From Phosphuga atrata (lineage: Eukaryota > Arthropoda > Insecta > Coleoptera > Silphidae): 64,000 nucleotides of DNA. The stretch is from the NCBI GenBank assembly GCA_944588485.1, contig OX155897.1, positions 52,011,818-52,075,817 of the forward strand, given 5' to 3'. Of the stretch, positions 43,592-55,082 are shown piece by piece. A program made the translations under genes and the position numbers. The notes under the pieces are model-generated. The model was given only the letters and a program-made list of their open reading frames with translations, was not told the origin of the DNA and did no database searches. Position 1 is the first letter of the stretch. Each line of letters begins with the position of its first letter.

Positions 43592-44272
43592 CTAATAAGC
43601 AAGGCCGGATCTATACAAGGGCTGTTTGGGCTGCAGCCCAGGGCCCCGTGGATATAAGGGGCCCCCAACGCCCATTGAAGACAATGGACAGTATTATAAA
43701 TTTTAAAAATATCTAAAATTTTAAAAATTCCTATCATAAAGTTGGCAACCCTACGATCATTAAACTGTGTGCGCGCCAAATCACTATTGTTCTCGCCGCC
43801 AAAGTGAAAACGGCCTAACAATTAGTGTTTATTGTTTATAGTGTACTGTGTTTAGTGTTTAGTTTACTAAAAAGTTAAAAAATATAAAGACCGAACCTTT
43901 CTCTTATTTTACTTATAATTGAAAGTAATCAGCAAAGTCAGTTTATCTTACATAAGATTTCCTGCTTTTAGTAAGTATAAATAAAAAATTGCTACCAATC
44001 AATTCTGGGCCCAATTTATCACGGACGGCAAAGAAAAATCTTACGTTGAAATCAAAAGTCGTGATGTTTTTGTGTGTATATTATTTTTCAATAGTAAATA
44101 AACTCTAATCGATTTTTTAATGAAAATTTGCGAATTGCTGCACACATTACAAAGTATCAAAATGTTACGAGAGGGACAATATTACATCCATTATCTCTCT
44201 TGCACAGTTTATTTTCAAAAAAATATCAAGTTCTTTGTTTATTTTCAGAAAAATATTAAAATCTTATTTAAC

Positions 44273-45473
44273 ATGTCTGCTAGAAAATATAAAAGTGGAG
44301 CTGAAAAACGAAAATTACAGTTAGATCGAGGAAAAGAAAAAAATAAATGTGCAAAAATAGAAACTTTTTTTAAATTAGAACATAAAAACGAGAATGTAAT
44401 AGCTACAAATCCATTATTAAGCGAAAAGGAAGGGAACTTAGGGGGCGGAAAGTCGTAATACCAAGAAAAAAAAATACCAGTGATGAAAATGTGCAAGATC
44501 TTGACAACCAGCAACCCTCTGATCCCTCTGAGAGCGATATTGTTGTTCAGCAAGAGCACATTAATACCGAGGTGGAAAGAAATTTAGGACATATTCAGTT
44601 GGAGTTTGAGAAATATGTTGACGTTGACTTGTGGCCAGTTTTTCTAAATAATGACTTTATTCATGACATCGTATCACATGAAATGACTGACTTTCAAAAT
44701 AAAGATTCGAAAAATATATATCCATCTTCAGTAAAAAAATACAAAGAACAAAACAGATCATTTTCAAATAGGTATTTCGTTAAGAAAATGAAAAATGGCC
44801 AATTACTGGAAAGATCGTGGTTATGGTATTCAACCAGTGTTGGTAGTGTTTTTTGTTCCAAAACCCCTTCTCAATACACAAACGGATTTTCGGATTGGAA
44901 ACACATAGGAACTTGTTTAGAAAATAACGAAAATTCTAATGAACATAAGAGTTCAATGTTATTGTGGTTGACACGAAAAGAAAATAAGTCTGTTTTAGAC
45001 AAGCAGTTTCAGGATCAACTAAGGAAGAAAGAAACAGAATATTATCACAACGTCCTAAAACGGGTTATTGCAGTGGTAAAATTTCTGAGTATAAGGGGCT
45101 TAGCATTTAGAGGTTTCGAGGAAGTATTTGGTTCTCCATATAATGGTAACTTTATGGGTGCTCTGGAGCTATTGGCAGAATTCGACCCATTCATTCGTGA
45201 ACATATTGAACAAGCAGAACTGCGACCAAAACCGATAATATCGTACTTCTCAAAAACAATATATGGGGAAATAATTGAGATTATGGGCAAACAGATAATT
45301 GAGAAAATTATAACTCAAATAAATAACGACGACACAAAATACTATTCAATTGTGATGGATTCAACCCCAGATCTGTCTCGCAATGATCAACTTGCTATTG
45401 TATTACGATACTGTTTTCGAGGAAAAGTTTATGAAAGATTTGTGTCGTTCATTAAAATTAGTACTCATACTGG
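44273..45473 (+). pseudogene. hAT transposase N-terminal half (ZMYM1-like)
   Basis: Starts at MSARKYKSGAEKRK (44273), the usual start of this family. One frameshift near 44440-44450 in a G-run precedes the main frame. The TTF zinc finger follows: RSWLWYSTSVGSVFCSKTPS and GFSDWKHIG (about residues 110-140 of the second frame). The DUF4371-like core has YYSIVMDSTPDLSRNDQL (from 45342) with the first catalytic Asp. The frame is cut after STHTG by the Gypsy LTR. Otherwise intact. Confidence 0.92.
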
Positions 45474-46041
45474 TGTTGCGAACTGGTAATTTGGTATGGT
45501 GCTGCTCCAGGATCAGGACAATGGATGAATTAATTACACGCAAATATGTCCTTTATATGTAATTAAATACTACTTATCTGCTAATATCTTACAATATGTA
45601 CAACTAATCGCTAACTTATTACAATAATTACTAACTAATTTAAAAATAATAAATAATAAACAATACACTTAATTCTACGAAACTTATGGTCGAAACCCGG
45701 AATTTACTTCAACAAAAATACGGAGGTTCGTCTTCAAAACTCAAATTACACTCTTGCTAGCTCAATTCTGACCGCCCCCTTTTTACTTCCCCTCTACCTC
45801 ATCACCTCGGTCTTGGTGTGAGTCCTCCCCTAATCTTTATGGAAAATTTCCAAAACTCATAAAACAAAATCCTCTCGGCGTCTCGGCACGATCCCTAAGT
45901 TCGAGCGTCTGCCCGCATGATTTAGATAAAGCAGACTAATGGTCCTAAATAAACAAAAACTAATCGGGTGTCCACTTAGTTTTCTTTGTCGACTCGTGAG
46001 AAACTGAAATTCTTTGAAACCAAAATCGCGAGATCACAACA
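45474..46041 (-). repeat. 3' LTR of G1 copy 2
   Basis: 568 bp, TG...CA ends, minus orientation. Confidence 0.97.
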
Positions 46042-46053
46042 CTCCCTCACTTA
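46042..46053 (-). other. Polypurine tract of G1 copy 2
   Basis: The minus strand reads TAAGTGAGGGAG directly before the 3' LTR. Confidence 0.8.
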
Positions 46054-46303
46054 ATAAAAAGTTGGCGCTACTCAAAGTGACAAATTTTTCATATTTTGCC
46101 ACCGCGTTGTCGTTGTCGTACGAATAATTTCTAGTCGCCGGTTCCTCTCCTGATGAATATGATTCCTTCCAATTTTGCATCTTACGATTAGTAACGGCCG
46201 GTCGACGGTTTAACGATGTTTTATAATATTCACAGACCTCTCTTGTTTCCGCTAAAAAGTTCGTCTCACACATTTCACTATTTGTATCAGAAATATTAGT
46301 CAA
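46052..46303 (-). CDS. Small ORF between pol and 3' LTR of G1 copy 2
   Basis: An open frame of about 85 codons starting at an ATG (MTNISDTNSEMCETNFLAET) after pol and ending at the LTR. The product is polar with Asn and Glu clusters and shows no membrane segment or signal peptide, so it is not a typical env. In copy 1 this region has been deleted, so conservation cannot be judged. It may be a chance frame. Confidence 0.3.
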
Positions 46304-46506
46304 TTTTATTTACAAACATATTGTCACATATTACACTTAACACTTAACAAAAACAACAAGATGGAAACATGTATACCTTTGTGTAACGTTAACGACAAAA
46401 TATTTCGCGACAGGCTCTGTAATTATGAACTTATTCGCAGGTAGGCTCATGAATAATGGAGTTCCAAACTCAAGATTCTAAACATCTAAACTAACAATAA
46501 GAGAAA

Positions 46507-47977
46507 CTAAACTCGAGATTCCGCGATATTAACATGGCATTTTTTTATTCTATTTTTATGTACCTTGACGTACTTTCCTTTTATTTTAAGCGTACAATTG
46601 ACATCTGAATCTATAGAAACTATCTTAAATGGTCCTAAATATCTTGAATGTAATTTTTTGCTTTTGTTCGTTTTGGTTCTTTCATCGAATAGCCAAACCG
46701 AATCTCCTACTTCATATTCTATATTTGAACTACTCCTATCATATAAAACTTTCGACCTTTCCTTCCTTCTGATTAGGTTGTCTCTAGCTTCTTGTCTAGT
46801 CACGCGTAATTTGTGTTTCAAGTCCGTCAGATAATCGTCGTAATTGTATGAAAATTCTGGTGGAGCTGTAATTGACGTTGGTAAAATAGGTTGTTTCCCG
46901 TACACTAATTCGAATGGCATAAACGTGGTGGTTGAATGTGGTGTAGTATTATATGAAAACAAAAAGTAAGGGACATGGCTACACCAATCAGTTTTATTTT
47001 TATTAACAAAATTCCTTAAGTATTCGCCCAACGTTCGATGAGATCTTTTGACCGAATTTGATTCGGGGTGGTAACTAGTGCAATTTAATTTCTTTATTTT
47101 CAAAAGTTTGCAAACATCTTTGAATAGCTCCGACATGAAATTACTTCCCTGATCTGTGACGATTTCGCTCATTATACCGAATTTACAAATTACTTCATTT
47201 ACAAAACATGTAGCTATCGTAGCTGATTCTATATTGGGAACCGGGATTGCTATTAAATATTTACTCAAGGCATCCTGACACGTTAGTAAAAATCTGTTGC
47301 CATGTTCGGATATAGGTAACGGTCCTACGCAGTCAAGGTAACACTTTTCAAACACTAATTCGGGAGTATCTGTAATAATTAAGGGTGCCCTATGAGTCTT
47401 ATTTTGAACCTTATTTTGTTGGCACTGCCTACATTTTTTAACAAATTCTCTTACATCTGATTTTAAATTATCCCAATTATATTTGCGCCTAATTCTTTTG
47501 TACATTCGGCCTATACCTGGGTGTCCTCCGGTGGGCAGGTCATGATATTCCGTTAAAATTGTATTTTTTTCATTTTCACTAAAGTTTTCCTTCCGGACCT
47601 TGTTATGGCACACACAAATTTTGATTCCCGAATTTTTAAATATATATCTTAACATTAGCCTAACCTTACACCACTTCAAATTGTTACCAAAATTACTCCC
47701 TGCATAAATATTTGTTATGTTATGTTCAATAAGTTTTTCTTTTAATTTTATCAAAATATAAAATATATTCTCATATGAAACCTTCAAAAGAGAATTGACT
47801 GAGGGTACGAGACAGATAAGTTTCCTATTATTAGTGATATTCGTTAAATAAACGTTTCCCCGTTGTACGTCAAGTTTGTCAAGGTCGTCTTGACATTGTA
47901 ATTTATTTACGACGTCAACATAGGGTTCTAATGGTCTCGCATTTTCGTCGAATTCTAAACAAACATTTGCGTTAGCA
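46507..47977 (-). pseudogene. pol part 2 (linker and integrase), G1 copy 2
   Basis: About 490 codons, open from the LINE junction to the pol stop (IAESRV). It contains the H2C2 region (YHDLPTGGHPGIG ... CRQCQQNK), the first Asp (CYLDCVGPLPISEHG) and the second (VTDQGSNFMSEL). The third catalytic position reads SVKRSHRTL: Lys (AAA, at about 47050) replaces the Glu found in copy 1 and throughout the family. The C-terminal GPFKIVSI domain is intact. The frame looks sound, but without the Glu strand transfer should fail. Confidence 0.93.
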
Positions 47978-47990
47978 GGCAAATCATCTA

Positions 47991-48586
47991 TGGATGGGGC
48001 GAGGGCTGGATGAGGCGGGTTCGTACTTTCTCACCCAGCTTCTTACCGGACACGGGTCCTTCCGAGCGTATCTCCATAGGATTGGGAAAGCCCCAGACGA
48101 CAGGTGCATATCCTGTGGAGAGGGCGTGCGCGACGACGCGGAGCACACTCTCGTGGCGTGTCCGCGTTGGGAGAAGGAGCGACAGGCCCTGGCGTCGGCC
48201 CTGGAACGGGAAGTCACGGTCAAAGCCGTGGCGGGTGGCCTCGCCGGCGAGGTGGGGCGGGGCGTGTGGGCGGCCTTAAGCCGATTCGCGGCCACAGTCA
48301 TGCGGGCTAAGGAGTTGCCTGTGTGGGAACAAGGGCGGTAGAGTTTTTTTCTTGTTTTTTTTGTTTGTCTCTGTTTTTTTTTTTTTTTTTTTATTACTTG
48401 TGTTGTAATTGTTGCAATTGTAAATGCTATTGTATAGCATATGTTGCTTTACTTTTTTTTACTTTCGTGTAAATACTGTTGTATTTTTATTCGAAGGGTG
48501 GGCAGAGGCAGTAATGCCATCGCTGGCGGTCCCTCTGTCCTTCCGTTTTGAGTGGAGTCACTTTGGAAAATAAAAAAAAAATAAAA
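47991..48586 (+). mobile_element. R1/TRAS-like LINE, 5'-truncated 3' end
   Basis: 596 bp with a 13-bp target duplication GGCAAATCATCTA (47978-47990 and 48587-48599) inside the pol gene of G1 copy 2, in the opposite direction. It has the C-terminus of ORF2, a T-rich 3' UTR and an A-rich end (TAAAAAAAAAATAAAA). Much more GC-rich than its surroundings in the coding part. Confidence 0.93.
47994..48341 (+). pseudogene. ORF2 C-terminus of the R1-like LINE
   Basis: About 115 codons, 5'-truncated with no start of its own. TQLLTGHGSFRAYLHRIGK precedes the zinc motif CISCGEGV...AEHTLVACPRW (C-X2-C-X9-H-X4-C, residues about 37-57), typical of the end of R1-clade ORF2. It ends ELPVWEQGR and a stop. The RT and endonuclease parts were never copied in. 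Confidence 0.9.
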
Positions 48587-48599
48587 GGCAAATCATCTA

Positions 48600-50958
48600 G
48601 AAGTGAATCTTGGAATTCTTGAATGCCGTCGTCGGGTATAATCACATTACCTTCTAAATACTTGCAACAAATTTCGTAATCGTTAATTACTTTATTTGTC
48701 AAATTAATACTACAACTGGGTTCTCTGATAATTGTTTGATCCCAAACTATTCTACTTAAAGCGTCCGCGTTTTTATTGAATTTGCCGGGCTTGTAATTAA
48801 CTTCGAAATCGAATTCTTCCAATTTGAGTCTCATTCGAGTTAAACGGGAATTTGGGGACTTAATATTTTTTAGGTAAGCTAATGCCTTATTGTCACTGTG
48901 AACGAAAAATTTGTTGCCAAACAAATACGGTCTAAAATAATTGCAAGACCAAACAATGGACAATAATTCCTTTTCGCATGTGCTGTAATTTCTTTCGGCC
49001 TTATTGAGCGATCTTGATGCGTAAGCGACGGGCAGATCCTGACCTATCTTACCCTGCGACAAAACACTACCGATAGCATAATCTGAAGCATCGGTCGTTA
49101 ATATGAACGGTTTTGAAAAATCGGGATAAATCAAAATTGGCGAATTAGTTAATAAATGTTTAAATTCATCAAATGCAATTTGGCAACGTTGCGACCATTG
49201 AAAATGCACATCCTTTTTTAACAAGTTATTTATCGGGGAAACAACCTTTGAAAAATCCTTAATAAATCGTCTATAGTACGAAGCCAAACCTAAAAACGAC
49301 TTTACTTGTTTCTGACATGTTGGTACAGGAATTTTTTTTACCGCTGAGATTTTATCTTCGTCAGGCAAAATTCCTTCATCAGTAATTTTGTGACCTAGGT
49401 ACACAATCTCTTTATTTAGAAATTCGCATTTTTCCGGACTTAATTTTAGGTTAAAAGATCGTAATCTTTCAAAAATTTCTTTCAATTTTTCACAATGAGT
49501 ACGCAAATTATTTGAAAATACTATGATATCATCCAGGTAAACAAATGCGCGAATTCCCTGTATTCCCGACAACACGCTATTCATAAGGCGTTGAAATGAT
49601 GCTCCAGCTGATTTTAGACCGAAAGGCATTCTTTTAAATTCATAGTGAGCAAATTGATGTGAAAATGCCGTTTTATGCCTGTCATCCGGATGCATTTCTA
49701 TCTGATGGTACGCGTTCGATAGATCTAACTTTGAATAATACTTGGAATTCCCTAGTTTGTCTAAAATGTCGCTAATATTGGGAATTGGGTACGAAAATCC
49801 TACTGTAGACTCGTTTAGCCTCCTAAAATCTACAACAACGCGCCAATTAAGTTTACCGTCCGCACCTGCTTTCTTCGGTACGACTAATAATGGGGCGTTA
49901 TAAGCGCTGTCGCTCTCTACAATAATATTATCATCCAACATTTTATCAATCTGTCTCTGTACCTCGCTCTTTTGACTTTCTGGTAACCTATACTGCCTAA
50001 TATGAATGGGAGGTGAATCACCGATTAATGGAATTTTATGCTGAACTGCATCGGTGCAAGTCAGCTTTTCTCCATCGAGATGGAAAATATCAGAATATCT
50101 GTAAATCAATTCACCGATAGCCTTCTGTTCCTCTACATTCAAATGATCGAGTTTTATCGATTCCCTTAATAATTCGCTTCTATTTCGAAACTGATCGAAT
50201 CCTACGTTATTACAATTATAAATAACTGAATCGAAACTATCTGACTCAATTGATACTAAATCTATTGGCTCGAGACTGACATTGACCGAATCTTCTGACG
50301 TATTCAGAATTCCCACGAAACATTTATTTTCCCTAACATACGAAATTGAATTAGAAATAAAAATATTGTCGCTGATTTGGCGACCTTCACAAATATAGAC
50401 GAATGAATCAGGGTTGTCTACCCTGCACGAAACTTGAAATATATTTTCACTCCGAGGAGGTATGTTTAATACGTTTCCTTCTAAATTATCTAAACCGACC
50501 TCAGTTTCAACAATGCGACCTTGACGCGGAGACGTCAAGTAATTAGTGTCCCTTATATCTAAATTTTCATTAAAACTCAAACACTTTTCTCCGAAAAGCA
50601 TTCGTTTCTTTCCGAAATCCAAATTAACTTTAAATAACTCAAAAAAATCACTTCCCAAAATACCATCGAAACATATAGGGAAATCGTTTGAAACGACGTG
50701 GAATAATTGATTTTTGTCCTCTAATTTCTCGAATATGGCTCCTAATGTTTCCACAAAACCATTTGTAATGCCCCGAATTTTCGTTTTCCTGCCACTATCC
50801 CAATTTAATTCATTCCTTAAAATTCCTAATTTAATAATGCTTATGTCGGCTCCCGTATCTAACAGAAATGTTGCAAAACCTTGTTTCGAAATTTGTAACG
50901 GTAAATGTACATTTTTTAAACCTGCTCCGTTAATGCTCTTGGAAACATATACCGACAA
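48600..50958 (-). pseudogene. pol part 1 (protease, RT, RNase H), G1 copy 2
   Basis: About 786 codons in one frame from protease (FLLDTGADISIIK, residues 31-43) through RT (KLDLSNAYHQ with Asp at 412, YLDD at 474-477) and RNase H (LTTDASDYAIGS near 620). It then reads into the LINE and stops at 48487. All visible catalytic residues are present, unlike copy 1. The frame begins without an ATG, as expected for a product made by frameshift from gag. Only the LINE insertion interrupts it. Confidence 0.94.
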
Positions 50959-51178
50959 TTCACTAAATTTATTTTCGATTTTATTTTTTTGAACCGGGCT
51001 TAAATGCTAAAATGTTCCGGGCTTAAATTGCTCGGTCCGACGACACGGAACTTACTGTCGGACCCGGTGCGTTTCCCGAACCACTAGCAATGTTATACGA
51101 ATGACGCTCTTTAGTAAATTGTTGGTTTACTTCGCTTACATTTGTCTGCCGGTTTTGTTCGTTGTAAATTCTTCTCCT

Positions 51179-51895
51179 ACACTCGGAAATTCTATGACCC
51201 GGTTTCTTACAATAAAAACATATAATCGGGGAAATAGCTCGGGAATTTTGGGATATCTGTGGGCCGTATACTGAACCTTCACCTTTTATTCGAACGGTAT
51301 TGTAACAGGATTTTACCCCACGTTTTATGTCTATTCTACTAAATGCAGTATTTTACTGACACTCTTCCGATCGGGCAAGCTCAACCGCCTCCTTTAACGA
51401 ATTTGGTCTTTGTGCCTTTACTATAATTTTTAAAAAATCCGACAAGCCTTGTAAAAATACATTTAATGCCTGAATATCGTAAATATCGTTGATCTCTTTA
51501 GCTATTGCTAAAGTCTTGCCAACCACAGACGCGTCAATCAAATTCGACAAACATTTCTCAATTCTATTAGCATAGTCAATTTCACCTTCACCATTATATT
51601 GGTAAGTTGAATGTAACTCCATTTGACAACAGGAAATTGAACGTTTTTCTAAAAATCTGTCCCCTAAATGGTCCCTTAATTCGCCCCATCTCGAAAAATT
51701 TCCGTACCTAGTCAAATCTCTAGCCCTACCTGTTAATTTAGATGTTTTTATTATCTTAAATAATATATCTCGGATGTCTAAAGCTACAGCATCCATCGCC
51801 AAATCGCACGATTCTATGAAATCTTGCACTTTACCCGCCTGTCCATCGTACTCCTTGACATATCTCATTGCTACATCTAACGTCATAAGAGCCAT
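51179..51895 (-). pseudogene. gag of G1 copy 2, broken before the zinc knuckle
   Basis: Starts at the ATG at 51895 (MALMTLDVAMRYVKEYDG). The capsid part is open to SEECQ, where a stop at 51353 ends it. The zinc knuckle CFYCKKPGHRISEC (51220 down to 51179, C-X2-C-X4-H-X4-C) lies downstream in another frame. Whether the frame change is natural or a mutation cannot be decided, because copy 1 has lost this region. Confidence 0.88.
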
Positions 51896-52197
51896 TTTGA
51901 TTATAACGTACAATTCGTCAACAATTATGCGAAATATTTTGCGTACGAAACAAAGATATACTTACAGTTTTTTACGAAATCTCAGACGTAGTTTGTATCT
52001 AATCAACCGAATTGTCCTATTGTGGAGCTGCGTGATGTACGGCGAAACGACACTCGTAGATTCACTGCATTTGACGTAGACCTGGACAGAACTTGCTGCG
52101 ACCAAAGGCAACCAAATTTCCAAGTCCTTTTTGGATACTTTCTGGATCGAACCGATTTTGAATTCCGAGGAATTCCACCAATTTCGGATTCTTCTGG

Positions 52198-52215
52198 ATC
52201 CCACCGCTGCCACCA
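52198..52215 (-). other. Primer-binding site, tRNA-Leu, G1 copy 2
   Basis: The inverse of TGGTGGCAGCGGTGGGAT, identical to the site of copy 1, 15 nt inside the 5' LTR. Confidence 0.8.
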
Positions 52216-52230
52216 AAAATATAGTATCTC

Positions 52231-52798
52231 TGTTGCGAACTGGTAATTTGGTATGGTGCTGCTCCAGGATCAGGACAATGGATGAATTAATTACACGCAA
52301 ATATGTCCTTTATATGTAATTAAATACTACTTATCTGCTAATATCTTACAATATGTACAACTAATCGCTAACTTATTACAATAATTACTAACTAACTTAA
52401 AAATAATAAATAATAAACAATACACTTAATTCTACGAAACTTATGGTCGAAACCCGGAATTTACTTCAACGAAAATACGGAGGTTCGTCTTCAAAACTCA
52501 AATTACTCTCTTGCTAGCTCAATTCTGACTGCCCCTTTTTAACTTCCCCTCTACCTCATCACCTCGGTCTTGGTGTGAGTCCTCCCCTAATCTTTATGGA
52601 AAATTTCCAAAACTCATAAAACAAAATCCTCGCGGCGTCTCGGCACGATCCCTAAGTTCGAGCGTCTGCCCGCATGATTTAGATAAAACAGACTAATGGT
52701 CCTAAATAAACAAAAACTAATCGGGTGTCCACTTAGTTTTCTTTGCCGACTCGTGAGAAACTGAAATTCTTTGAAACCAAAATCGCGAGATCACAACA
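52231..52798 (-). repeat. 5' LTR of G1 copy 2
   Basis: 568 bp, minus orientation, TG...CA. Confidence 0.97.
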
Positions 52799-54082
52799 CT
52801 GGCTTACATTTATTTAATATTTTACAAGACTTTTTAGAAACAAATGGACTATTACTGGATAATTGTAGAGGGCAGTCTTATGACAACGCTGCTAATATGG
52901 CGGGTCCCTACAATGGTGTACAAGCACGACTAAAACAAAAAAATAAATTCGCAGATTATGTGCCGTGTGCTGCGCATTCCCTTAACTTAGTTGGTGAAGA
53001 ATCTGTTAAGGTTTCAACCGAAATTATGAACTTTTTTGGAATAGTACAAAAAATATACGTGTTCTTTTCTGCTTCGACCCATAGGTGGGAACTGCTAAAT
53101 CGTGAAACAAAATTTAAATTAACGTTAAAAAGTTTAAGCCAGACCAGATGGTCTTGTCACTATGATGGTGTCCGAGCTTTGAAAAATAATTATGATAACA
53201 TTATGAAAATATTAAAAAAATTTATTGAAAATGAGGATGAAAAAGTTGATTTTCGAAAAGAAGCAGAAAATTTATTTAATAAACTGGCGAAACTCGATAC
53301 TGCAATTTTAATAATTTTTTTCGGAAGAAATTTTAGAGAGATTTAAATTAGTTAGCAAAAAATTACAGAGCCTTGGTTTAGATATTTGTGAAGGCAATAA
53401 GTTAATTATGTCATTAAAAGAGTTTGTCAGCAATATACGGCACCAATCAAATCAGAAACTAATGCAATACGAAGAGAAAGCTAAAAAGTTAAGTACAAGT
53501 GTGGGAACAGAATACAGTGACATAAACAAGAGACGTATTACTTCAAAATTTTCAGATAAATCTACAGATATAGTCTCTGTATACGGTGCAGAAAAATTTA
53601 AAAGAGACACGCTAAACATTGGGTTGGATAAGCTAATTATGGACTTAAATAGAAGCCAAGTCTTTAGGACATATAGCAACAGATTCAAATTTTTAATGGA
53701 TTTGCAAGACAAAAACATGGAGTACATAGATCTGGAAAGTGCCCGTAATATTATTCATTATTATTCAGATGACGTAGACGAACATTTAGTGCATGAGTGT
53801 ATTCAGTTAAAATATTACGTATTACAGTCTAAGCCAGAGTCCTACTCCTCTTGCAGTGACATTTTTATGCTAATTTATGAAAAGAAACTTATTGATGTTT
53901 TTCCAAATTGCTATACAATCTTAAAGATTTTTTTATCATTGCCTATCACTAGCTGTAAAGCAGAGCGTGTTTTCTCCAGGATGTCGTATATAGAAAACAA
54001 ATATAGGTTAATAATGTCAAACAATAGGCTAAATCATTTATCAGTCCTTTCCATAAATTGTGATTTAAGTTATATTAAATAA
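52799..54082 (+). pseudogene. hAT transposase C-terminal half (ZMYM1-like)
   Basis: Continues in phase after G1 copy 2: GLHLFNILQDFLETNG, then the second catalytic Asp in GQSYDNAANMAG, CAAHSLNLVG, and TRWSCHYDG. One frameshift in a T-run near 53315-53330 separates this from the last frame (53408-54082), which ends with the hAT dimerisation domain, SLPITSCKAERVFSRMSYIE. So this transposase has only two frameshifts plus the Gypsy insertion. Confidence 0.92.
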
Positions 54083-54214
54083 ATTTTATTGTTTTCTTCT
54101 TTTTTTCCTATACCGTGTACCTAGTGCATCATGATCGAAAATTGATTAATTAGGACCCCCCAAGTAGTATTAGCCCAGGGCCCCACAAACCCACGGTCCG
54201 CCCCTGCTAATAAG

Positions 54215-54770
54215 GGTGGTTGAACTACCCGAATCTAATAAAAAATTAAGACAAACTTTATCGACTAAAATACTGGTCATTAGAGGATTAGCAAAAAAAT
54301 CTGACGATACAGAACAAGATGATGAAATTAAATTCTGAACTTGCTTACAACAAAATCTAGAAATATGTCCTTTCTTCTGACATTTTAAACATTTTCAACT
54401 CCTTGCTGGGCAATCGGCTGGTTGATGATTTTTCCAACACTCGTTGCATCTTCTGCCCGCTGAGTCCTGAAGTCTTCGGTGAGGTGAGTAATTCCTTTTT
54501 GAGGAACAGTTACCAGAACCATTACGGCTACCAGATGGTGAACGACCGCCGGATCTTCTATGGCTACTGAGAATTCTATACCTTGAATGGGTACTCACTC
54601 TTGACGAACTTGATCTTGGGTTTCCTTCCATCTTGAAGGTTTCCTCTGGAATATTGTCTGAACAATATGGAGCTTTACGAAGCTGTCTGGTCCCTACCAT
54701 TATAGCTTCTACATCCAGGCCAATCCCACACGTTTCTTCACACGGTAAATTAATGTCATATGCCAGAAAA
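54215..54770 (-). pseudogene. gag zinc knuckles and protease start of Gypsy G3
   Basis: On the minus strand a Ser-Arg-rich Gag tail (SSSRVSTHSRYRILSSHRR) leads to CNECWKNHQPADC and a second knuckle-like KCQKKGHISRFC in another frame (about 54395-54350). It ends with the protease active site LLDSGSSTTLIS at 54250-54215. The hAT inserted just after this catalytic motif. Stops after PARS and near 54335 show that the gene is dead. Confidence 0.85.
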
Positions 54771-54851
54771 TATGTATTGAGGTGTGACCACCTCAGAGTG
54801 GGTGTCCAGTGGAGAGGTATAATTATAAAACAACTATATAGGCTTAACAAC

Positions 54852-54931
<80 letters not shown>

Positions 54932-55082
54932 CAGGACTAAGACCGTGTAAAAGTACGTCTTGACACTTCGATGGGTGGGAGCGAAGTCTCGTCTGCGACC
55001 ACCTGACACGACTCATCTTTTCAAAGACAATCCACGCTGGAGGAGGACAAACGAACAATATTACAGATTACAGTACACTATA
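54771..55082 (-). repeat. 5' LTR of Gypsy G3 with an (AT)n expansion
   Basis: Matches the 3' LTR at 39917-40151 but is longer, mainly because of an AT array of about 78 bp (54852-54929) where the other LTR has only ACATACGTGT. A GTGACCACCTCAGAG segment near 54783 is also extra. Confidence 0.9.

Larger units (their letters stand above)
45474..52798 (-). mobile_element. Gypsy LTR retrotransposon, family G1 copy 2
   Basis: A full-length minus-strand element of 7325 bp (6716 bp without the LINE and its duplication), with a 4-bp target duplication CTGG (45470-45473 and 52799-52802). Both LTRs are 568 bp and differ at about ten positions by eye. Pol is open apart from the LINE insertion. Damage: gag is broken between the capsid part and the zinc knuckle, and the integrase catalytic Glu codon is Lys. 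Confidence 0.97.
43600..54206 (+). mobile_element. hAT DNA transposon (ZMYM1-like, TTF zinc finger)
   Basis: A plus-strand hAT of about 3.28 kb of its own DNA, inserted in the protease gene of G3. The 8-bp target duplication is CTAATAAG (43592-43599 and 54207-54214). Ends: CAAGGCCGGATC at the left and CAGGGGCGGACC (inverse) at the right, with 3 mismatches in 12. Subterminal GGGCCCTGGGC-like words are present on both sides. It is interrupted by G1 copy 2. Confidence 0.95.
39917..55082 (-). mobile_element. Gypsy G3 retrotransposon (K02A2.6-like pol), heavily nested
   Basis: A minus-strand Gypsy element. Its own DNA amounts to about 4.5 kb once the hAT (43600-54206 plus 8 bp) is subtracted; this figure still includes the tRNA-derived SINE. 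It sits in a 5S-like SINE with CTAAG on both sides (39912-39916 and 55083-55087). Gene order on the minus strand is gag, protease, RT, RNase H, integrase. All are degraded by stops and frameshifts. It is older than the elements it contains: its two LTRs differ at many positions. Confidence 0.9.

Noticed and set aside
46034..46303. Env-like gene of the G1 element
   Set aside because: The frame is short and polar, with no signal peptide, furin-like site or membrane segment; it is listed only as a weak small ORF.
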